The position numbers and the translations under genes were made by a program. Under the pieces are notes generated by a model, which saw only the letters and a program-made list of their open reading frames with translations, had not been told where the DNA came from and searched no databases. Below, piece by piece: positions 22,924-34,300 of a stretch of 64,000 nt of DNA. This DNA is from Bursaphelenchus xylophilus (lineage: Eukaryota; Nematoda; Chromadorea; Rhabditida; Aphelenchoididae), in the NCBI GenBank assembly GCA_904066235.2, contig CAJFCV020000001.1, positions 5,332,001 through 5,396,000 on the forward strand, in the 5' to 3' direction. Each line of letters starts with the position of its first letter. The stretch's first letter is position 1.

Positions 22924-25420
22924 TTAGTCGAATAATTTGTAGGATTGAGTGGGCATGGAGCCGATTGTAAACACTCGGAATCCAATCGCTTTGAGCTTAT
23001 TTTGATCGAGAATTAAACGACCATCGAAAACGGAAGCTGGCTTCTTCATGGACTTGAATAGACGCTCGTAATCATAGGTCTTGAACTCATCCCATTCGGT
23101 CAAAATGACGATGGCATGGGAGTCTTCAGCGGCTTTGTATGGACAAGTGGAGTACTGGACTTTGTCAACTGAAATGTAAAATTAAAAAAGGTGCTATTTG
23201 CTGCAATTAAAAAGGAGATATCGTCGAAACAGGCCATAATTATTAAAAACCGACCAAAGTCATCATGGATAATATAAGTTTTTGTCGCCAAAAACCTTAG
23301 AGCTTTGAAAAACGCTGAATTTGTCTGTAAATTCCCCTAATGCCAAAAATGGCGGGAATTTAAATATTTGAACTTAAAACTGTACTGTGCTAATCTAAAG
23401 TAACTAAAATGATCTCCTTACCACTTTCCTGACTAGCCACAGTCAGCAGATCCTGTCTCATCGTGCTCTCGGTTACTTTTGGATCATAAATGGTAATACT
23501 GGCCCTCTCCTCCATCAGATGTTGGGCCACACTGATGGCCGAGGACTCTCTCGTGTCCCCGGTGTTCTTCTTGAAGGCAAATCCGAAGAAAGCAATCTTC
23601 TTCTCGGCCACTGTGTTAAACAATTCCAGCACAATCTTGTCCGAGAACCTCCTTTTCTGCCATTCATTCATTGCAACGACGGCATTCCAGTAGTCGGCAC
23701 ACTTCTGCAGATTGAGGGATTCGCAGAGATAGACCAATGAGAGGACGTCCTTCTTGAAACAAGAGCCTCCGAACCCTGAAACATCAAATCTTGAGGTGAA
23801 TAATAAATTCTTATCAAAATTTTTGATGGATAATATAAATTTTGTCCCAAAAATCACTAAAAACAATGTTTAAATTATTTAATATGTTGAATAGTCTTCG
23901 TATTTTACCATGACAAAGCTTTTCCGGGAAATTCAACCATCTAAAACACAACGCCAAAGATGGCGGGAATATGAATTTTAAACCGAACTGAACTGTATTA
24001 TTTTACATAAGCAAGTCAAACGACCCACAAAGAGTCTACATCTATATACCACCATCCTTACCAACACTAGCCTGCAAGAATTTGGGTCCAATTCTCGTGT
24101 CCTTCCCAATGGCATGGGCAACTTCGTTGATCTCGGCTCCCGTCGCCTCACAAATCGCTGAGATTGAGTTGATTGACGAGATTCGCTGGGCCAAGAAGGC
24201 ATTTGCAGCCAACTTTGAGAGCTCCGACGACCACGTATTTGTCGTGATGATCCTTTCCGTGGGAACCCAGTTACTGTAGACTTCGACTAGCCGTCGAACC
24301 GCCGCTTCTCCCTCCGGACTCTTCTCTCCTCCGATGAGGACTCGATCCGGGTTCGCCAAGTCCGCCATAGCAGTTCCTTCGGCCAAAAATTCAGGGTTTG
24401 AGAGGACCTGGAATGGCATGGTTAACATAATCAGAGTCTAATTTTGAATCGTACTGCAGTAAATAAAAGTTAGATAATGTTGAAAAACGGCTCCTTTGTA
24501 CGTATTTTACATCAAAACCCCTATTTCGGAATCAATTTTTACCTGGAATTTGATGTTTTTGTAGGTCTGCGCCTCCTTCAGAATGTAAGTGATGCTCTCG
24601 GCCGCCTTTACTGGGACTGTAGACTTCTCAACAACGATCTTCTCACTCTCGGCGTGCTCAGCGATCGTTCTGGCAACGGATTCAACGTATTTGAGGTCAG
24701 GAGCCATCCCAGTTCCTCGGCCATACCTAAAGTTATTTAAATTTAGTCTTAAAATATAAAGCCTTGCAGAAATTGTTGTATAAAATGGATTTTCGTTAAT
24801 TTTGAAAGCCTCTATTACAAAAAATGATTTTTTTTTTAAATCCAAGAATTACGTCATCTCTGACACTAGCCATGTCAATTCGAAAACTCACGTTTTGGTC
24901 GGCGTATTCACGGAGATGAAGATCAAATCTGCCTTCTTAATACATGCCGGGATGTCAGACGAGAAGAAAAGATTCTTGCCTCGGGCAGCTTTCACAATTG
25001 CCTCCAATCCGGGCTCAAAAATGGGCAAAGTATCTGAATTCCATTCCGCGATCTTCGCGGCATTCATATCGACCACAGTCACATTGATATGAGGGCATTT
25101 GTGGGCGATCATGGCGCAGGTGGGGCCACCGACATAGCCAGCACCAACGCATACGATCTCTTTTACCTGAAATTGGGAGAATTTTATTATTTTATGTCAG
25201 CTCTCGGTAAAGACTTGATTTTTTAGTATCAAACTACATTGATTTAGTCTGACAAAATGGAAGAAACGTATTCTGAACCTCCAAAAACCTATTTCCTTCA
25301 TGATTTTGATATTAAATCGACTTCAAATTTTCCAATAATCTTTGTGACATTTCGTCAATATTTTTTATATAAAGGCCAAAAATTTTCGTAAATTAAACTC
25401 ACTTTTTTCTCGAAGACCAT
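22924..25420 (-). CDS. sqv-4: UDP-glucose 6-dehydrogenase, copy B (catalytic Cys present)
   Basis: Six exons (25403-25420, 24892-25166, 24543-24726, 24062-24407, 23422-23775, 22924-23168) give 473 residues. The enzyme makes UDP-glucuronate in the cytosol for glycosaminoglycan and other glucuronic-acid-containing glycans. All expected motifs are present: GAGYVGG (residues 14-20), [30 protein letters not shown], the active-site FGGSCFKKD (Cys 280) and [15 protein letters not shown]. Exons 1-5 have exactly the same lengths as copy A (18, 275, 184, 346, 354), while introns differ. An acceptor-like site lies 15 bases upstream of the ATG, consistent with trans-splicing. This is the copy expected to supply activity. 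Naming it sqv-4 rests on family identity; copy A is a co-paralogue. Confidence 0.95.
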
Positions 25421-27435
25421 GGTGAATGTGAAATTCTGAACTTTTTAGGTGCAGAACGAGTCCAGGTTTTGTCTGTAATCACAGTTATATTCCCCTTCCT
25501 TTTATGATCCAAAAGAAAAAGTAAAAAAAATAACGCGCAATTTTTATACAGCCTGAGAACCGATTGTATCTGAAATTTCTGTGAGGTCATTGCAGAAATA
25601 ATCAGCCTCTTTTTATTTCTTTTTTTACAGCAATAATGGCCAAAATATTATTCTAGCCATCAAAAATGATGATTTTATCTCTAAAAATTCATAAAACCCG
25701 ATGTTTTTGGTCTCCTTTTATTGTAATACGGGAAACAAGAAAGATCCGGGACGTTCCCTAGTCTAAATTCTCTATATCCGGTTTGCTTTTCCGCCCCCAA
25801 TTCTTCGAATTTTGATTCTCAAGAAGATTATAAAAAAAATTGAGAAAAGTCGAAATACGATCCCAAGATGAATAAGTATTGAAAGTAGCTTTAAACGGTA
25901 TTAAAATAATTTTCGAGCCATAAAGGGCGATATTCAAAAAGGAATTCCCTTTTTGGAATTCGTTTTGGAGGTCAGATTGTTCAAACAAAAAAGTGTTGTT
26001 TTAGGTATTTTTGGTGGGAATTTTGGGGCGTGGGTTGGGTCCCGATTATCACAAACTTTGTTGACGTCCCACTCTTATCATAATCATTAAATTGTATGCT
26101 GGTATAAAGGGCGTGACGACGCAAAAAACCTGCTGGAATTAGACGAAAATGGTGATAATTAAGTCTTTGAACAATTGATGTATCTTTTTCCGAGTATTTA
26201 GAGTAGTTACAACTTGTAATTCCCAAAAATAATCAAAAAATCGCTTGATTCTTGAGCTTATTCATGAAGCGTAGCCTTTTAAAAAGTTTTTAAAATCTCA
26301 TGAATAATAGAGAAGAGTCGCATGGAGTCGCTTTTCTACACGAAACACGCCACGTACATCCTTATTAACATGGCTAATGTTATACCGGCCACCGAATTCG
26401 TCGCAAAACTCCAAAAATTCGGAATTTTTGGAGGGAAACCGGAGATCCTGATCAAGAAGATGGGCCCCGTTATTTATTCGAATACCCTTCCACGTGAAGC
26501 CCCGCCCCGGTTCCGGTGATTTCCACGTAAATTTAAGCCTTCGGGAGTTTATTGTAAAAATGTTTCCAACTTTGCCTCAAAGGATTCACCGATTCTGAGA
26601 AGAGAGAGGTGTAAAGTACATTGAAGAGGACTCGCACGTATTCCGTTCTCGTAATTGGACGCCTATTTTTGTGATTTGTGTTTATTTTGTTATTAGGATT
26701 GTAAATGCAATAGTTACAGCGAGACAAAAGTAATGGGAATAAGACACAAGGGAACAAAAGGTATCTCAAAATGGTAAAATCTTGGAAATCCTGAGGTCAT
26801 AATGCACTTTCAGCCAAGCAAACATCTCTAAAGCACCTAAAGTTACAGTATTACTACGGAAATTACAGTAATCCTGCAAAGCGGCGAGATTTTGAGCTTA
26901 ACAATGTGTTTCGAGTTGAAAGACCCAACGGTCTGTGGTTAACTAAACGCATAAACAGTTATATTTTACAATCGGCGATGCTTGAAGTTACAGTAATTAC
27001 AGTAATCACTTCAAAACGCCAGCGCTCGATGAAAAATGCCAAGTTTTGATGTTTAAAGGGGAAATTTAGTCATAAATTGCAGTGATTGTGAATCAAACAT
27101 AACGCCGAAGACATTACTAGCCATTTCCGGTGATATTTTCGACTACATTAACCGTAAATTTTACTCCCACCACGAACATCAGGGAATTTTGGCATTCTGC
27201 AACAAGCGAGAATTCATTGAAAAATTTACAAAATTAGCAAAAACAAGGTAAATGAGTTAGAAAATAGACGGTTTGTAAAAGAAAAGAGATAAAAATTCAG
27301 CTTTTATAAAGATTTTCCGCTTTTGGGCCAAGAATAAACAAATTTTAGGGGAAAACGAGCCCAAAACAGCGGAAAAAGGGGGAATTTGAGGGGAAAATAA
27401 AATTCGAAAAGATCCAAGGTCCTTCTCCCCCTTTT
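25421..27435. other. Intergenic region upstream of UGDH-B
   Basis: About 2 kb, AT-rich. The unit TTACAGTAAT and close variants occur several times between 26840 and 27010. Plus-strand 26322-26519 is a 65-codon open frame without splice or motif support. No gene was called. The promoter of UGDH-B should lie near 25440-25700 but no specific element was recognised. Confidence 0.45.
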
Positions 27436-28846
27436 TCATTGTTGCCGCGGTGAGTTGGCGATGTTCTCGGCTTTGGGAGGAGGTGTGGCGGGAGTTTCAG
27501 CGAATAGATTCCTGAAAAACGGAACAAATTAGTGAGATTAGTGATAAAAACCATGTGAAATGCCCTAGGCGGCGATTAACCTTGATTTTAATGGGAGCTC
27601 AGCTTATTTTCGGTCTATTCGAGAGAAAAAGTGGGAGTTTTTGGAAGGAAAAGTCATCAGATATATTATCCATGATGGATTTTTGATGTCTTTGATTGAA
27701 TTTTGATGGAAATTGGGTAAAATGTGAGGTTGTAGGACACATAAAGGTGGTATTCTTACTGCCAATGAGTTTTATTGCTACATTTTTCTAGTTTGGACAT
27801 TTAAAATCGCGATAATTTAATGGTCAGGGTATCAAGTTTCCAGGCGATTTACGACTGCCTGAAATCTTATATGGCCGAGTGAATTACTGCGTCGGAAAGC
27901 CTTATATTCATAGATTATAACAGTTAAATTTCCTAAGAATGAACTTAGTCTAGCACTGAGTATCAGCCATCTTATTCATGACATCTATTTGCGAAATCTC
28001 TTAGTTCTACGAAAAACGAACTCAATTCACCCGAAGATGCTCGGCCGTTTCTGTTTGGCCACCAGGTCCGCGAGTCGTTGGTACTGTTCGTTGGCCAGTT
28101 TCTCGATCTGTCTGTAGTTGTGGTAGGAATAAAACGCGATCCCGGCCGCCACAACCACCGCCACTCCCTTCCGCCAGTGCTTTTTGACGGCTCTCTTGGT
28201 GTTGGCGACGCTGAAGCGACGAGGCAGATTCCTCACATATCTGCCGACTTGGGAGTTCTTGACGCGCTGCCAGTAGCTGATGCCGGGCCGGCCCGCATAG
28301 CGAGGGGAAGTCTGGGACGAGCCGAACAGAAGCGGCTTCGAAATGGTCGTGGGGCCGTTGGTTTGACGCAGGCGGAGGGAGGAGCGGCTGCCTGGAGTGG
28401 CGGGCTTGCTCGCCGAGACGGGCGTCGCCTTCTTCAGGGGCTCTGGCTGGACCGGTTTCCGGGTTCGGCTGCTGGAGCGGGAGCGGGGCCGGCCTCTTTG
28501 GGCTGAACGGCTTCGACTTCTGCCTCGGGGAGTCTGCTTGGACGGGGGACTGGACTTGGCCGCGCTCTTGCCCTTAGGGGACGAGGGTCTGGCGGGGGAT
28601 TCGGAGCCCTTTCTCGCTGGAGTTTTGGCGGGTTTGGAGCGGGCCGGCGATTTGGATGGGGCTCTTTTCTTGGGCGGGGACTTGGCCTTCGGTTTTGACT
28701 TGGCTGGCGATTTGGATGGCTTTCTGGATCGAAGTTTGGGTGGCGACTAAAATACGGATCATTAATTTTGATTTGTCAGCCCAAAATTAAGGCAATTTAG
28801 TTGTGAAATGAGGGTCTTAAAATACTGTAAATCAACTTACCGGCAT
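27436..28846 (-). CDS. Basic SP/RS-rich protein with one C-terminal-half membrane segment
   Basis: Exons 28841-28846, 28031-28746 and 27436-27511 join in frame (6+716+76 nt) to 265 residues. Residues 3 to about 130 are Lys/Arg/Ser/Pro-rich with repeated SP, KSPAK/KSPAR and RSRS motifs, like chromatin- or RNA-binding tails. About residue 205 a hydrophobic stretch (GVAVVVAAGIAFYSY) could span a membrane, followed by NYRQIEKLANEQ and a polar end. If the last intron is retained, translation stops immediately after PSIFG, giving a 241-residue form. The exon is far more GC-rich than neighbouring genes. The layout (basic Ser/Arg-rich head plus one membrane helix) would fit an inner-nuclear-membrane or ER protein, but that is inference; no family was recognised. 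Confidence 0.7.
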
Positions 28847-29252
28847 GACTACAGTTCAGAGAGCCGAGATCCGTTCGAGTTTATGCAAATTCCCACCGAA
28901 AGTGAGTGATAACTGGAATGTGTCTGGAAGGGAAAAGACTTTTACTGGTCACTAATAACTTTCTTACAACGTTTCTCGCGAAAGTTGTTTGTTCAAGCTT
29001 TCGAAAGGTCTTAAAAATCACGAAAAAACGGTTTAAAACCACGAGAAACAGCGGGAATTTAGGGAAATTATAAAAATCGACCGGTCGATAAGTTAAAGGG
29101 CGAAAACAAACTGATAACACGGACATTTCACAAGTTTTTGAGTTGTTTTTTGAAGAAAAAGCGCGGGAAATTCTTTTTACTCGCGAACAGAGACCCTTCT
29201 CTACCCACCCTCTCCCTTTCCCACACTCTTTTCTCTATCAGCGGAGAGGAAC
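28847..29252. other. Upstream region of the SP/RS-rich gene
   Basis: About 400 bp between the ATG at 28846 and the palindrome cluster. No gene was seen. It may contain the promoter of the minus-strand gene. Confidence 0.4.
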
Positions 29253-30697
29253 GCACGGTGCGAACGTTCAGTGGATGCACCGTGCGCTCGCCGGATGTCT
29301 GCACGGTGCAATCGGATGTTTTCGTTCGATTGGTCGCACGGTGCGAAACAGAGAGAAACATTCGAATGCACAGTGCAACAATTGTTTGCAAAAAATGATT
29401 GCACAATGCAATGAAAAATTGGATGCACTGTGCAGACGGCTGGTCAAGTTCGGGTTTTTTTGGATAGCGACAAAGATGAAAGAAGATGATTGCACGGTGC
29501 GGTCATCCTCTAATCGCACTGTGCATTCAACCGGTCGCAAACCAAAGCAAAAAATCCGTAATGTGCAAAGAAAGGCAAAAAATGAAACCAAATGAAATGC
29601 AGGAAGCGGCCGCACAGTGCGAAGGGCACCCTGCGATTGCACTGCTTTCAGGCTCCCCAAAGATGCCTGGCCGCACTCTCGACAATCGCTTGGCCCAAGT
29701 GCCCCCGGAATTGCAAATTGAGCGCACTTTTTCGACGCTTCCGTTTGCGACAAGTCCGTTCGGATTTGTCGCCAAAATCAGTGGACTGAAAGCTTGAAGC
29801 GGCAGCCGGACCGAATTGCCATCCGCACGGTGCATTGGACGGCTTCGGCGATGGACGCTGACAAAAATTGGAAAAACAGACAGGAACGCGACAAGGCGGG
29901 CGAGAGTGCAGAGCCCAGCGACGAGCGAATGGCAGAAGCGACGAGGTCAGTGCGATCGTCTTCCGCAGGGAGTGCGGCAGGCCGAGAGTGCACACGGCGA
30001 TGCGACGAAAGGCTGGCCGAAAAAAGGACGCCATCCCGCGAGCGACCCCCACTCCCCCACCCAAAGCGACGCCAAACCCGAATGCACCCTGCGAGTGGAG
30101 TGGACGCAAATGCACAGTGCATTCTCTCATCGCCGGGCAGTTCGTTGTCGCTCGCGTCCCGCGACGAAAAAGTGGGCGTCTGTTTTCCGAATGGACATTG
30201 GGCAGCCCATCACCGCCTGTTCCCGGCTTCAAAAGCGCGATTGCGATGAGTGTGCACGGTGCGAAGGAAAAAGAAATGGATGGGGAAGTGGAGTGCGACA
30301 GCCAGAGAGAAGGGAACTGCAGTGTGCGAACAAAGAAAAAAAAAACAAAAAAATTGCAGGATGCGGACACGAGGGATGAAGCGAGGGACGAGTGCACTGT
30401 GCGAGTCGAATTGCGAGTGAGGAGAAATGAGCGAGTGCACGGTGCGAGCGAACATGAGGAGCCAAATGCGCTCGGAAAAGGAAACAAAAGCACTGTGCAT
30501 GCAAGGCGGGTAATGAATGGACAGTGCAGGTGAGGGAAAAGAAGGAGCCGCACTGTGCAACAATAAAAAATGCACAGTGCAATCAAGGGAAATGAGTTGA
30601 AAGTGCGCACGGTGCAACAAAACTGAATTTTTTGCACAGTGCAATCGGACAACAACACTGCACAGTGCAGTCAAAATAAAGTCCAAACGCACAGTGC
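29253..30697. repeat. Cluster of 21 GCACNGTGC palindromes in GC-rich DNA
   Basis: Perfect copies of the 9-bp palindrome GCACNGTGC start at 29253, 29277, 29301, 29336, 29368, 29425, 29492, 29516, 29612, 29825, 30112, 30254, 30394, 30437, 30490, 30550, 30572, 30607, 30634, 30660 and 30689. The centre is mostly G or A, with T and C seen. One-mismatch relatives lie at 29401 and elsewhere. Spacing is irregular (22-287 bp) and densest at both ends. Start positions fall in all three registers (4, 8 and 9 copies), so no reading frame explains them. Long open frames on both strands (for example 29648-30658 minus) arise from GC-rich, stop-poor sequence. No such cluster was seen elsewhere in the window. 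Confidence 0.85.
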
Positions 30698-31331
30698 AAT
30701 CAAAAATATTGCGTAAACGGGATTTTTATGGGTTTCCGATCAAATAAAAACTCTGTGTTGTGGCCCGAGGCGTTTTTACAAATATCGAGACCCAAAAAGT
30801 AATACTACTGTTTAAAAAATAGTTTAAAAATCGAGAAAACGGCGGGAAAAATGGCGCCAAAATTGATGTTTTTTGGGGAGAAAGGAGAAATATGGATCAA
30901 GAGAAAAGGCATGGGGAATATGCAAATGCGGCCATTATTTACATTGCGCCTTGAGATGGCGGAAGGCGGAAAAAGAAAAGTAATAAAAGAAATGAGGAGG
31001 AAATAAATGTAATAAGTGTAATTAGGTTATTTTTAATATTAAAAATGATGACAAAGATTTCTAACAAGGAAATTCTATGGGGTATGGAGCTACAGGTCGA
31101 CACATATATCAAAAAAATCGCAAAATTTTTCTGATTCAGAATATGTAAAAGTTAGCTGCCTAATTTCGATTTTTAAGGTGGAAAAATCCTCAGAACTTTT
31201 CTTTCAACACCACACAAATGAGCTTTATTGGGACTACTTAAGTAGTACTTTTATGGCTTGTAAAGATGCCAGGGTCTACTTTAGCACAAAACAAAGCTTT
31301 TGATATGGTAAAAGCTTGCTCAAAGAGGCAT
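30698..31331. other. Spacer between palindrome cluster and satellite
   Basis: AT-rich, no gene. Around 31090-31195 it resembles, at a divergent level, the arm of the inverted-repeat element at 57728-58320 (ACATATATCAAAAAA, then TTAGCTGCC, then TTTTTAAGGTG). Confidence 0.5.
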
Positions 31332-34300
31332 GATAATTGGAGATGTCGGAGTGAACCCAGGCCAAACACTCTGATATTACACTAGGCACCGATAAAAAAT
31401 AAAGTGAATTAGAGATGTCGGAGTGAACTGACGGGACTTATACCATTCGAAACGTTACAGAATGAAATTTCAACACTGCAAGTTTCGCCTTTTTTGGAGC
31501 CAAATTGCGCCGGTACCAGGCGAAACACTCTGATATTACACCAGGCATTAATAAAAAATAAAGTGAATTAGAGATGTCGGAGTGAACTGACGGGACTTAT
31601 ACCATTCGAAACGTTACAGAATGAAATTTCAACACTGCAAGTTTCGCCTTTTTTGGAGTCAAATTGCGCCGGTACCAGGCGAAACACTCTGATATTACAC
31701 TAGGCACTAATAAAAAATAAAGTGAATTAGAGATGTCGGAGTGAACCGACGGGACTTATACCATTCGAAACGTTACAGAATGAAATTTCAACACTGCAAG
31801 TTTCGCCTTTTTTGGAGCCAAATTGCGCCGGTACCAGGCGAAACACTCTGATATTACACCAGGCATTAATAAAAAATAAAGTGAATTAGAGATGTCGGAG
31901 TGAACTGACGGGACTTATACCATTCGAAACGTTACAGAATGAAATTTCAACACTGCAAGTTTCGCCTTTTTTGGAGCCAAATTGCGCCGGTACCAGGCGA
32001 AACACTCTGATATTACACCAGGCATTAATAAAAAATAAAGTGAATTAGAGATGTCGGAGTGAACTGACGGGACTTATACCATTCGAAACGTTACAGAATG
32101 AAATTTCAACACTGCAAGTTTCGCCTTTTTTGGAGCCAAATTGCGCCGGTACCAGGCGAAACACTCTGATATTACACTAGGCACCGATAAAAAATAAAGT
32201 GAATTAGAGATGTCGGAGTGAACTGACGGGACTTATACCATTCGAAACGTTGCAGAATGAAATTTCAACACCGCAAGTTTCGCCTTTTTTGGAGTCAAAT
32301 TGCGCCGGTACCAGGCGAAACACTCTGATATTACACTAGGCACTAATAAAAAATAAAGTGAATTAGAGATGTCGGAGTGAACCGACGGGACTTATACCAT
32401 TCGAAACGTTGCAGAATGAAATTTCAACACCGCAAGTTTCGCCTTTTTTGGAGTCAAATTGCGCCGGTACCAGGCGAAACACTCTGATATTACACTAGGC
32501 ACCGATAAAAAATAAAGTGAATTAGAGATGTCGGAGTGAACTGACGGGACTTATACCATTCGAAACGTTACAGAATGAAATTTCAACACTGCAAGTTTCG
32601 CCTTTTTTGGAGCCAAATTGCGCCGGTACCAGGCGAAACACTCTGATATTACACTAGGCACCGATAAAAAATAAAGTGAATTAGAGATGTCGGAGTGAAC
32701 TGACGGGACTTATACCATTCGAAACGTTACAGAATGAAATTTCAACACTGCAAGTTTCGCCTTTTTTGGAGTCAAATTGCGCCGGTACCAGGCGAAACAC
32801 TCTGATATTACACTAGGCACTAATAAAAAATAAAGTGAATTAGAGATGTCGGAGTGAACCGACGGGACTTATACCATTCGAAACGTTACAGAATGAAATT
32901 TCAACACTGCAAGTTTCGCCTTTTTTGGAGCCAAATTGCGCCGGTACCAGGCGAAACACTCTGATATTACACCAGGCATTAATAAAAAATAAAGTGAATT
33001 AGAGATGTCGGAGTGAACTGACGGGACTTATACCATTCGAAACGTTACAGAATGAAATTTCAACACTGCAAGTTTCGCCTTTTTTGGAGCCAAATTGCGC
33101 CGGTACCAGGCGAAACACTCTGATATTACACCAGGCATTAATAAAAAATAAAGTGAATTAGAGATGTCGGAGTGAACTGACGGGACTTATACCATTCGAA
33201 ACGTTACAGAATGAAATTTCAACACTGCAAGTTTCGCCTTTTTTGGAGCCAAATTGCGCCGGTACCAGGCGAAACACTCTGATATTACACTAGGCACCGA
33301 TAAAAAATAAAGTGAATTAGAGATGTCGGAGTGAACTGACGGGACTTATACCATTCGAAACGTTGCAGAATGAAATTTCAACACCGCAAGTTTCGCCTTT
33401 TTTGGAGTCAAATTGCGCCGGTACCAGGCGAAACACTCTGATATTACACTAGGCACTAATAAAAAATAAAGTGAATTAGAGATGTCGGAGTGAACCGACG
33501 GGACTTATACCATTCGAAACGTTACAGAATGAAATTTCAACACTGCAAGTTTCGCCTTTTTTGGAGCCAAATTGCGCCGGTACCAGGCGAAACACTCTGA
33601 TATTACACCAGGCATTAATAAAAAATAAAGTGAATTAGAGATGTCGGAGTGAACTGACGGGACTTATACCATTCGAAACGTTACAGAATGAAATTTCAAC
33701 ACTGCAAGTTTCGCCTTTTTTGGAGCCAAATTGCGCCGGTACCGGGCCAAACACTCTGATATTACACTAGGCAACGATAAAAAATAAAGTGAATTAGAGA
33801 TGTCGGAGTGAACTGACGGGACTTTTACCATTCGAAACGTTACAGAATGAAATTTCAACACCGCAAGTTTCGCCTTTTTTGGAGTCAAATTGCGCCGGTA
33901 CCACGCCAAACACTCTGATATTACACTAGGCATTAATAAAAAATAAAGTGAATTAGAGATGTCGGAGTGAACTGACGGGACTTATACCATTCAAAACGTT
34001 ACAGAATGAAATTTCAACACCGCAAGTTTCGCCTTTTTTGGAGTCAAATTGCGCCGGTACCAGGCGAAACACTCTGATATTACACCAGGCATTAATAAAA
34101 AATAAAGTGAATTAGAGATGTCGGAGTGAACTGACGGGACTTATACCATTCGAAACGTTGCAGAATGAAATTTCAACACCGCAAGTTTCGCCTTTTTTGG
34201 AGTCAAATTGCGCCGGTACCAGGCGAAACACTCTGATATTACACTAGGCACTAATAAAAAATAAAGTGAATTAGAGATGTCGGAGTGAACTGACGGGACT

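Noticed and set aside
26322..26519. Small plus-strand gene
   Set aside because: Sixty-five codons with no splice sites, poly(A) signal or recognisable motif.
29648..30658. 336-codon minus-strand open frame, and several overlapping frames on both strands
   Set aside because: Frames are open on both strands because the DNA is GC-rich; the repeated palindrome falls in all three registers, there are no splice signals, and the translations resemble no protein domain I know.
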